Notes under the pieces: model-generated
Told to the model about the DNA's origin: nothing
Databases searched by the model: none
What the model saw: only the letters and a program-made list of their open reading frames with translations
Shown here: piece by piece, positions 26,242 through 33,344 of the stretch
How the letters are laid out: each line of letters opens with the position of its first letter
Position numbering within the stretch: position 1 is the first letter of the stretch
Assembly (NCBI GenBank): GCA_035556215.1
Contig: DATMFI010000014.1
Span: 62,001 to 126,000, forward strand
From: Palsa-892 sp035556215
GTDB taxonomy: Bacteria; Pseudomonadota; Alphaproteobacteria; Rhizobiales; Xanthobacteraceae
Length of the DNA: 64,000 nt
Direction: 5' to 3'
Translations under genes and position numbers: made by a program

Positions 26242-26457
26242 CTATTCCTGGCCAGGCCCAGCCGGTTTCCCGGGAATCGAATTGCCGGCCGGTACTGAGC
26301 GCTGCTCGCCCGGCGCGTGATCGAAATTCGGGATGCTATCGGAAGTGGAGCGGCGCTCGGGAGTGCGGCTGCGGCTGTCGCCCCCCTGCTCCTGCAGCTG
26401 GCCTTCAGCCCGCGCCACGGAACACAACAGCAATAACAGTAGTACACGGATAAGCAT
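26242..26457 (-). CDS. Small secreted protein of unknown function
   Basis: This is a 71-residue protein with a classical signal peptide (MLIRVLLLLLLCSVARA, cleavage likely after ARA) and a mature part of about 54 residues that is polar, low-complexity and rich in Gly, Pro, Ser and Arg with no Cys. The ATG at 26457 follows GGAGGTG at ideal spacing, the best evidence that it is real. A perfect 20-bp palindrome lies 52 bp upstream. I do not recognise the family. It is likely periplasmic or extracellular. Confidence 0.7.
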   Translation of the reverse strand: MLIRVLLLLLLCSVARAEGQLQEQGGDSRSRTPERRSTSDSIPNFDHAPGEQRSVPAGNSIPGKPAGPGQE

Positions 26458-26509
26458 TGGCACCTCCGCGGAATCTACGCATGTACGGGGCAAAGGTTCC
26501 AATTCAGAT

Positions 26510-26529
26510 CACATCAGCTAGCTGATGTG
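26510..26529. promoter_or_regulatory. Perfect 20-bp palindrome, candidate operator
   Basis: CACATCAGCTAGCTGATGTG is a perfect 20-bp palindrome, 52 bp upstream of the small secreted protein. A further half-site AGCTGATGTT lies at 26580-26589. Length, symmetry and position suggest a binding site for a dimeric repressor, but no candidate regulator is adjacent. Confidence 0.6.
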
Positions 26530-26616
26530 GAAGATCAACCCTCCAGCATCGGCGCAGTTTCACACAACGCTTCATTTGAAGCTGATGTTTTGATTCGACG
26601 AATTACATTAGGTTCT

Positions 26617-26640
26617 TCCCGGCTTGAACCAAAGCCGGGA
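26617..26640 (-). terminator. Hairpin downstream of the TPP-enzyme gene, possible terminator
   Basis: Perfect 9-bp arms TCCCGGCTT and AAGCCGGGA with a 6-nt loop lie about 40 bp beyond the stop of the TPP enzyme on the minus strand. There is no clear T-run, so it may act as a weak or Rho-assisted terminator or only as an mRNA-stabilising hairpin. Confidence 0.5.
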
Positions 26641-26678
26641 ATAGTCCTCGTTCAAAGCATTCACGCAAAGCTGAAGCG

Positions 26679-28358
26679 TTAGCCTTTCTTCGCCTTCTCG
26701 CGGAGAGCCGAAATCGTCGTGTTCGGCGTGATCGCCTCAGTGTCAAGTTTGACATGCACGAGCGCAGCCTTGTTCGATGCAAAGGCCTGCTCCATTACCC
26801 TCTCGGCGTCCTTGTCGTCATCGATCGTGAAACCATCGGCGCCGAAAGAACGCGCATACATCGCAAAATCGGGATTACGTAGATCCGTGCCGAAGACGCG
26901 GCCCGGATACTCCCGCTCCTGATGCATGCGGATCGTACCGTAAGTGCCGTTATCGATGACAAACACCTTGGGCGCGAGGCCGTATTGCATGGCGGTCGCA
27001 ATCTCCTGCCCAGTCATCAGAAAATCGCCGTCGCCCGCGAAGCAAAGCACAGGCCGTTTCGGGTCGAGCCGCGCGGCGGCAACGGCCGCCGGGAAACCAT
27101 AGCCCATGGTGCCGGAAATCGGCGCAAGCTGCGTACCGAATTGCGGATGACGATAGAAACGATGCAGCCAGATCGAGAAATTGCCGGCGCCCGAGCACAT
27201 CACGGTGTTCGCCGGCAGGTTCTTGCGCAGCCAGCCCATGATCGTGCTCATCTGCACCGCGCCGGGAATTTTCGGAAGCACCTCGGTCCAGGCCATATAG
27301 TCGTCACGAGCCGCCTTGCGCCATGCCCGCCAGCGAATGTCGCTCGGCGGTTGCAGATTTTCGAGAGCAGCGGCAAAGGCGACTGGTGTCGCGTTAATGC
27401 CTAGCGTCGGCTGGAAGACGCGGCCAAGCTCTTCAATACCGGCGTGAACATGCACAAAATTCCGGCCGGGATCGGGTACGGTTATCGTCGTGTAACCTTG
27501 TGTTGGCCATTCCGAGAGCCGCGCGCCGAAAGCAAGAATGAGATCGGCGTCTTTAATGCGCTGCGTGAGTTTCGGGTTCGGTCCAGTGCCGACGTCGCCG
27601 GCGTAGCAATCATGCTGGTTGGGAAACAGCATCTGGCGGCGAAAACTTGCGCCGACCGGAAGATCAAAACGCTCGGCAAACCGCACGAGTGAGTTCACCG
27701 CGGCTTCGTTCCAACGCGAACCGCCGACAATGACGAACGGCCTTTCCGCCGCCTGTAGCATCTCCTGCAGCTTCGCCATATCGGCTGCCGCCGGTGCAAT
27801 CTCGATCGGCGTAAAGCCGGGAAGATCGTCGGTCACCACCTCATCGAGCAGCATATCCTCGGGCAACGTCATCACCACCGGGCCTGGACGGCCTTGGGTT
27901 GCAACGCGCACCGCGCGCGCCACGAATTCGGGAATACGGGCGGGATCGTCAATCTCGACAACCCACTTCGCCATTGTACCGAAGACGGCGCGGACATCGA
28001 CTTCCTGGAAAGCTTCACGATGACGGAAGTTGCGCGGAATTTGGCCAGAGATCAGGATCATCGGCGTCGAATCCTGCTGCGCAACGTGAACGCCGGCGCT
28101 GGCATTGGTCATGCCGGGACCGCGCGTGACGAAGCAGAGCCCCGGCATGCCGGTGAGCTTGCCGACCGCTTCCGCCATGTAGGCGGCACCGCTCTCCTGC
28201 CGGCAGATGGTGAAATTGATTTTCGAATCCTTCAGTGCATCAAGCACTGCAAGATAGCTCTCACCCGGCACGCCAAACGCGTGGAGCAGGCCATGCGCTT
28301 CGAGGGCATCGACAAGAATTTGAGCACCGGTGCGAGAGCGATTGGATGACTTCAACAT
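26679..28358 (-). CDS. Thiamine pyrophosphate-dependent enzyme, acetolactate synthase-like
   Basis: This 559-residue protein has the three-domain layout of the POX/ALS family: N-terminal pyrimidine-binding domain with the catalytic Glu in ICRQESGAAYM (about 55), central domain, and C-terminal TPP/Mg domain with AGDGDFLMTG near 435 and IDNGTYGTI near 462. ATG 28358 lies 4 bp after the CoA-transferase stop and follows AGGAT. It is catalytic-subunit-like but has no ilvN partner, so biosynthetic acetolactate synthase is unlikely. A decarboxylase or carboligase of a 2-oxo acid or acyl-CoA is possible. It is last in the bioB/CoA-transferase run. Confidence 0.83.
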   Translation of the reverse strand: MLKSSNRSRTGAQILVDALEAHGLLHAFGVPGESYLAVLDALKDSKINFTICRQESGAAYMAEAVGKLTGMPGLCFVTRGPGMTNASAGVHVAQQDSTPMILISGQIPRNFRHREAFQEVDVRAVFGTMAKWVVEIDDPARIPEFVARAVRVATQGRPGPVVMTLPEDMLLDEVVTDDLPGFTPIEIAPAAADMAKLQEMLQAAERPFVIVGGSRWNEAAVNSLVRFAERFDLPVGASFRRQMLFPNQHDCYAGDVGTGPNPKLTQRIKDADLILAFGARLSEWPTQGYTTITVPDPGRNFVHVHAGIEELGRVFQPTLGINATPVAFAAALENLQPPSDIRWRAWRKAARDDYMAWTEVLPKIPGAVQMSTIMGWLRKNLPANTVMCSGAGNFSIWLHRFYRHPQFGTQLAPISGTMGYGFPAAVAAARLDPKRPVLCFAGDGDFLMTGQEIATAMQYGLAPKVFVIDNGTYGTIRMHQEREYPGRVFGTDLRNPDFAMYARSFGADGFTIDDDKDAERVMEQAFASNKAALVHVKLDTEAITPNTTISALREKAKKG

Positions 28359-28362
28359 GTTC

Positions 28363-29559
28363 TTATCCTGTAGTGCGAAAAGCGGAACGGCCAGCGCGCA
28401 ACGCTGCACGCACCGCCTCGTTGTCGGAACCGAGCCGTGGCGACGGGTGATCGTAACGTAAAGGCGTCTTCGACATCAAAATCGGCGTGCGTACGCCGGG
28501 GATTGTCACACCGTCCTGTGCGTCTTCCGTAAGGTCGACGCGCATCTTGCGGTGCATGATCTGCGGATCGGCGAAGGCACCGGCGATATCATTGATCGGC
28601 CCCACGGGAACGCCGGCTTTTTCGAGCTCAGCCGCAAGCCAGGCACGCGGATGCTTCGCTGTCGCGCTAAATAGAATATCGCGCAGCGCAAGGCGATTTT
28701 CGACACGCACGGCATTGGTTTTGAAACGCGGATCGTCGGCCAGCTCCGGCATACCGAGCACGGTGCACATGCCGCGGAACTGACCGTCATTTCCACCGGT
28801 AATGATAATGTGGCCGTCGCTCGCCGGGAAAACCCCGAACGGAACCACGGTCGCATGTTCGTTACCGAGTCGGCGCGGCGGCGTGCCGGAAATGAGATAA
28901 TAGAGCGCCTGATTGGCGAGCACGCTCGTCTGAACGTCAAGGAGCGCCATGTCGATGTATTGCCCCTCACCCGTTCGTCCGCGCGCGATCAGCGCCGCCT
29001 CGATCGCAAGCGCCGAATAAACCCCCGTGAAAACATCAGCGAAGGCAACGCCCGGCTTTTGCGGCATCCCGTCGGCTTCGCCGGTGATGTCCATGATGCC
29101 GGACATTCCCTGTACTACGAAATCGTAGCCAGGCCGGTGGGCGTATGGCCCATCCTGGCCGAAGCCCGTGACGGAGCAGTAGATGAGACCGGGATTGTCC
29201 TTTTTCAGGCTATCGTAATCGAGGCCATATTTTTTTAGATCGCCGACTTTGTAATTCTCGATCAGCACATCGGCTTCGCGCGCCAGCGCGATTACAACCG
29301 CGCGATCCGCGCCGTTCTTGAGATCGATCGTAACGGAACGCTTGTTGCGGTTGATCGCGTGAAAATAAGCTGAAGAAAGATTCTCGCCGTCCTTGCCTTC
29401 GACAAACGGCGGCCCCCAAGCGCGCGTATCGTCGCCGCTGCCAGGGCGCTCGACCTTGATGACATCGGCACCCAGATCGGCGAGCAGTTGTCCCGCCCAC
29501 GGCCCCGCCAGCACGCGCGCGAGTTCAACAACCTTGATGCCAGCGAGAGGTGCCACCAT
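28363..29559 (-). CDS. Family III CoA-transferase (CaiB/BaiF)
   Basis: This 398-residue enzyme has the family III opening PLAGIKVVELARVLAGPW, the IKVERPGSGDDTR block, KRSVTIDLKN and the catalytic Asp near 169 in GVAFADVFTG. It moves CoA between carboxylates. Nearby glutaryl-CoA dehydrogenase makes a succinyl-CoA:glutarate-type transferase a reasonable guess, while the following TPP enzyme recalls formyl-CoA transferase plus oxalyl-CoA decarboxylase; neither can be confirmed by sequence reading. It starts 6 bp after bioB and ends 4 bp before the TPP enzyme. Confidence 0.88.
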   Translation of the reverse strand: MVAPLAGIKVVELARVLAGPWAGQLLADLGADVIKVERPGSGDDTRAWGPPFVEGKDGENLSSAYFHAINRNKRSVTIDLKNGADRAVVIALAREADVLIENYKVGDLKKYGLDYDSLKKDNPGLIYCSVTGFGQDGPYAHRPGYDFVVQGMSGIMDITGEADGMPQKPGVAFADVFTGVYSALAIEAALIARGRTGEGQYIDMALLDVQTSVLANQALYYLISGTPPRRLGNEHATVVPFGVFPASDGHIIITGGNDGQFRGMCTVLGMPELADDPRFKTNAVRVENRLALRDILFSATAKHPRAWLAAELEKAGVPVGPINDIAGAFADPQIMHRKMRVDLTEDAQDGVTIPGVRTPILMSKTPLRYDHPSPRLGSDNEAVRAALRAGRSAFRTTG

Positions 29560-29565
29560 CGAATG

Positions 29566-30555
29566 TCACGCGGACATCGGCCGCATGCCGAGCTTATCGA
29601 GCAGCAGCATATCGCGGTCACGCGCCGGGTTCGGAGTCGTCAGAAGCTTGGGGCCGTAGAAGATTGAGTTAGCGCCGGCCAAAAAGCAAAGCGTCTGCGT
29701 CTCTTCGCTCATATCTTCGCGTCCGGCGGAAAGCCGGACTACGGAAGCAGGCATGGTGATGCGCGCCGCTGCGATCACACGAACGAAATCGAGCGGCTCG
29801 GTTTTCTGCCCCAGCGAAACGGGCGTCCCCTCGACCTGCACCAAGAGGTTGATCGGCACACTTTCGGGATGCTCGGGCAGACTCGCAAGCGTCTGGATCA
29901 TTCCTGCGCGATCGTCGAGTGTCTCGCCCATGCCGACGATCCCGCCACAACAGACATGAATGCCCGCGCCGCGCACCGCTTCGAGCGTGTCGAGGCGGTC
30001 CTGGTAGCAACGCGTTGTAATGATCTGCTGGTAATATTCCGGCGAAGTATCGAGATTATGATTGTAGTAATCGAGGCCGGCGTCTTTCAGACGCCGCGCC
30101 TGCGGCACGGTCAGCATGCCGAGCGTGACGCAGGTCTCCATGCCGAGCGCTTTCACGCCTTCGATCATCTTCACGACTTGATCGAGATCCCGATCTTTGG
30201 GCGAACGCCAGGCGGCGCCCATGCAAAAGCGCTGGGCACCGGCATCGCGTGCTGCCCGCGCATCGGCCAGAACCTTGTCGAGCGCCATCAGCTTTTCGGC
30301 CTTCACTCCGGTGTCGTAGCGCGCGCTCTGCGGGCAATAGGCACAATCTTCGGGGCAGCCGCCTGTTTTAATGGACAGGAGTGTCGAGATCTGTACTTCG
30401 CGCGGATCGAAATAAAGCCGGTGCAGCCGCTGCGCCTCGAACATCAGGTCGGGAAACGGCAGTTCAAGCAGATCGCGCACTTCAGCGCGCGTCCAGTCAT
30501 GACGAATGGGGCTCGCAGACGCTGCTCGCCGCTCAAGGTCGGGGGCTAGTGACAT
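29566..30555 (-). CDS. bioB: Biotin synthase BioB
   Basis: This 329-residue radical-SAM enzyme has the CxxxCxxC motif at Cys 67, 71 and 74 (GGCPEDCAYCPQS) and the BioB motifs YNHNLDTSPEYY and CCGGIVGMGET, whose Cys help hold the [2Fe-2S] cluster. It inserts sulfur into dethiobiotin. Placement in a run with a CoA-transferase and a TPP enzyme, away from bioFDA, is unusual; biotin may serve an acyl-CoA carboxylase of the same metabolism. The start ATG at 30555 is 71 bp after the gcdH stop. Confidence 0.96.
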   Translation of the reverse strand: MSLAPDLERRAASASPIRHDWTRAEVRDLLELPFPDLMFEAQRLHRLYFDPREVQISTLLSIKTGGCPEDCAYCPQSARYDTGVKAEKLMALDKVLADARAARDAGAQRFCMGAAWRSPKDRDLDQVVKMIEGVKALGMETCVTLGMLTVPQARRLKDAGLDYYNHNLDTSPEYYQQIITTRCYQDRLDTLEAVRGAGIHVCCGGIVGMGETLDDRAGMIQTLASLPEHPESVPINLLVQVEGTPVSLGQKTEPLDFVRVIAAARITMPASVVRLSAGREDMSEETQTLCFLAGANSIFYGPKLLTTPNPARDRDMLLLDKLGMRPMSA

Positions 30556-30626
30556 AAAGAATCCTTCTTCCGCCCATTATTCACGATCAGGACGCCGGTA
30601 TCAAACCGGGGCTTCTCGCCAAAACA

Positions 30627-31844
30627 TTAGTAAAACGCCTGAATACCGGTAATCGAACGGCCTAAAATCAACGCATGGATGTCATGCGTGCCTTCGTAGG
30701 TGTTCACCGTTTCGAGGTTCTGCGCGTGGCGCATGACATGATATTCGCCGGCGATGCCGTTCGCACCGAGCATGTCGCGTGCGGAACGCGCGATGTCGAG
30801 AGACTTGCCGCAATTGTTGCGCTTCACGATCGACACCATCTCCGGCGGGCACTTGCCCTGATCCATGAGCCGAGTGACCTGCAGGCTCGCCTGCAACGCA
30901 AGACCGATTTCGGTCGCCATATCGGCGAGCTTTTTCTGCACAAGCTGATTGGCGGCAAGCGGGCGGCCGAACTGCTTGCGGTCGAGCACATAATTGCGTG
31001 CGATTTGATAACAGCTTTCAGCGGCGCCGACTGCGCCCCACGAAATCCCGAGCCGTGCGCGCGTCAGGCAGCCGAAAGGCCCTTTGAGGCCGGAGACGTT
31101 AGGCAGGAGGGCAGATTCGTTCACTTCGACGCCGTTCATGGAAACTTCGCCGGTGACAGATGCACGTAACGACAATTTGCCTTCGATCTTGCTGGTCGAA
31201 AGCCCTTTCATGCCCTTTTCGAGGATAAAGCCGCGGATTTCGTTGTTGTGCGCCTCCGATTTCGCCCAGATGACGAAAACATCGGCAAGCGGTGCATTTG
31301 TAATCCAAAGTTTCGAGCCGGAAATTCGATAACCACCCGAAATTTTCTCGGCGCGAGTCCGCATGCCGCCGGGGTCGGAGCCATGATCCGCTTCGGTGAG
31401 GCCGAAGCAGCCGACCATTTCGCCGCTCGCGAGCTTCGGAAGATATTTCTTCCGCTGCGCTTCGTCACCGTAAGCATAGATCGGATACATCACCAGCGAG
31501 GACTGCACCGAAAGCGCCGAGCGCATGCCGGAGTCGACGCGCTCGGCTTCGCGCGCGACAAGCCCGTAACAAACATAAGAGAGCCCGGCTCCGCCGTATT
31601 CCTCGGGGATCGTCACGCCCAGAAGGCCGAGCTTGCCCATCTCGTTGAAGATATTGCGGTCGAACTTTTCGTCCCGGTAATACTCGACGATTTTCGGCAA
31701 CAGTTGTTCCTGTGCATAATCGCGCGCCGTATCGCGCACCGCGCGCTCGTCCTCGGTGAGCTGACTTTCAAGACCCAATGGGTCGGTCCAGTCGAACACC
31801 GGCTTCTCCGTCTTGGTATGCGAGGAGGCATGCGGCTTGCTCAT
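30627..31844 (-). CDS. gcdH: Glutaryl-CoA dehydrogenase
   Basis: This 405-residue acyl-CoA dehydrogenase has the family segments CFGLTEADHGSDPGGM (flavin and substrate binding) and the catalytic Glu near the end in NTYEGTHDIHALILGRSITG. The substrate-facing stretch RSALSVQSSLVMYPI contains the Arg typical of glutaryl-CoA dehydrogenases, as does the overall length. It oxidises and decarboxylates glutaryl-CoA to crotonyl-CoA in lysine/tryptophan and aromatic degradation. It is divergent from the Gfo/Idh-SAF gene, with 88 bp between starts. Confidence 0.93.
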   Translation of the reverse strand: MSKPHASSHTKTEKPVFDWTDPLGLESQLTEDERAVRDTARDYAQEQLLPKIVEYYRDEKFDRNIFNEMGKLGLLGVTIPEEYGGAGLSYVCYGLVAREAERVDSGMRSALSVQSSLVMYPIYAYGDEAQRKKYLPKLASGEMVGCFGLTEADHGSDPGGMRTRAEKISGGYRISGSKLWITNAPLADVFVIWAKSEAHNNEIRGFILEKGMKGLSTSKIEGKLSLRASVTGEVSMNGVEVNESALLPNVSGLKGPFGCLTRARLGISWGAVGAAESCYQIARNYVLDRKQFGRPLAANQLVQKKLADMATEIGLALQASLQVTRLMDQGKCPPEMVSIVKRNNCGKSLDIARSARDMLGANGIAGEYHVMRHAQNLETVNTYEGTHDIHALILGRSITGIQAFY

Positions 31845-31932
31845 GAGGGGCTTCCTTCAATCCGGCTTGCAGAACGGTGCTACCCGTAGTTTATCAGCAA
31901 ATAAGCGCAATTTAGAGCCGGAGGAAAGCCCC

Positions 31933-33300
31933 GTGAACCTCGCCCGCCTGTTGAAGCGACGTGCCGCAGAAAACCGCCCGATCCGGGTGGGCGTGATCGG
32001 CGCCGGCAAGTTTTCCTCGATGTTCCTCGCGCAGGTGCGGACGACACCGGGCATGCATCTTGTGGCGCTCGCCGATCTTTCCGCCGAGCGCGCGCGAAAA
32101 GCACTCACTGCGACGGGGTGGGATATCTCGACGCAGGTCGCGAAAGATGTTTCCGACGCACTGAAGAACGGCCGCACCGCGATCACCGAAGATGCCAATG
32201 CGCTCATCGACTCCGATGTCGAGGTCGTCATCGACATTACCGGCAGCCCCGCCGCTGCAATCCGCCATTGCTTGCGGGCATTCGAGCGCAAGAAGCACGT
32301 GGTCAACGTCACGGTGGAGGCCGACGTGCTGGCGGGTCCGTTGCTTGCCGCTCGCGCGCAGCAGGCGGGCGTCATTTACGCCCTCGCCTATGGCGACCAG
32401 CCCTCGCTTGTTTGCGAGATGGTCGATTGGGCGGAAGCCTGCGGCTTCCGCGTGGTGAGCGCCGGCAAAGGCACCAAGTATCTGCCCGAATATGTCCGCT
32501 CGACGCCCGCGACGGTGTGGGATCACTATGGGCTCACGGCCGAGCAAGCCGCATCCGCCGGCATGAATTCGCAAATGTTCAATTCGTTTCTCGACGGCAC
32601 GAAATCCGCCATCGAAATGGCGGCGATCTCGAATGCGACCGGCCTCAGGGCGCCGCGTAACGGTCTTCTGTTTCCGCCTTGCGGCGCCGAGGAACTGCCG
32701 CAGGTTCTCATCCCGAAAGCGCATGGCGGCGTACTGGAAGACACCGGCATGGTTGAAGTCGTTTCGAGCCTGCAACGCGACGGCTCGAATGTCGCGCGCG
32801 ATCTGCGCTGGGGCGTCTATGTCGTATTCGAAGCGGGCGCCGATGACGCACGCACGGCCTATACCCGCAACTGCTTCCGCGAATACGGCATGGCGACCGA
32901 CAAGAGCGGCCGCTACTGCGCGCTCTACCGCCCCTATCACATGATCGGGCTCGAGCTCGGGATTTCCGTTGCGAATGCGGTGCTGCGCAACGAAGCAACC
33001 GGCACGCCGGACTCGTTCCGCTCGGATGTCGCGGCGGTCGCGAAAAAGGCGCTTGCGCCCGGTGAAGTTCTCGACGGCGAAGGCGGCTTTACGGTGTGGG
33101 GAAAGATCCTGCGCGCCGAGGATTCGCTCGCGCATGGCGCGCTGCCGATCGGGCTCGCGCACAAAGTGAAGGTTACGAAGCCGGTTGCCGAAGGCGCCGT
33201 TGTTCGCTGGGACGATGTTGCCGTTCCCGACGACGATATCGTGCGTTTCCGCAAGGAAATGGAAAAGACGTTCGCGCCGAAGAAAACAGCAGCCGCGTAA
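31933..33300 (+). CDS. Gfo/Idh/MocA-like oxidoreductase with C-terminal SAF domain
   Basis: This 455-residue protein combines an N-terminal NAD(P)-binding Rossmann domain (RVGVIGAGKFSSMF at about 18-30) and a C-terminal SAF domain (from about 370, KKALAPGEVLDGEGG and VAEGAVVRWDDVAVPDDD). The start is GTG 31933, preceded by GGAGGAAA; the frame upstream to 31813 lies in the divergent promoter region. Proteins of this architecture resemble homoserine dehydrogenase in part and are often annotated as SAF-domain oxidoreductases; the substrate is unknown, perhaps a sugar acid or amino acid derivative. No signal peptide, so cytoplasmic. Confidence 0.83.
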   Translation: MNLARLLKRRAAENRPIRVGVIGAGKFSSMFLAQVRTTPGMHLVALADLSAERARKALTATGWDISTQVAKDVSDALKNGRTAITEDANALIDSDVEVVIDITGSPAAAIRHCLRAFERKKHVVNVTVEADVLAGPLLAARAQQAGVIYALAYGDQPSLVCEMVDWAEACGFRVVSAGKGTKYLPEYVRSTPATVWDHYGLTAEQAASAGMNSQMFNSFLDGTKSAIEMAAISNATGLRAPRNGLLFPPCGAEELPQVLIPKAHGGVLEDTGMVEVVSSLQRDGSNVARDLRWGVYVVFEAGADDARTAYTRNCFREYGMATDKSGRYCALYRPYHMIGLELGISVANAVLRNEATGTPDSFRSDVAAVAKKALAPGEVLDGEGGFTVWGKILRAEDSLAHGALPIGLAHKVKVTKPVAEGAVVRWDDVAVPDDDIVRFRKEMEKTFAPKKTAAA

Positions 33301-33319
33301 GCGGTAGCCGAGCCGGTAT

Positions 33320-33344
33320 CGCCGCGAGGATTTACTCCGCGGCG
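33320..33344. terminator. Hairpin between convergent genes
   Basis: Arms CGCCGCG and CGCGGCG with an 11-nt loop lie between the Gfo/Idh-SAF stop and the RND pump stop, overlapping the end of the pump gene. No T-run is present on either side. It may act as a bidirectional terminator. Confidence 0.35.

Noticed and set aside
26679..29559. Firm assignment as oxalyl-CoA decarboxylase and formyl-CoA transferase
   Set aside because: I could not see diagnostic motifs that separate these from other family members; kept as a possibility only.
31912..33162. Open frame of 416 codons on the minus strand
   Set aside because: Shadow of the Gfo/Idh-SAF gene, which has a good ribosome site and domains.
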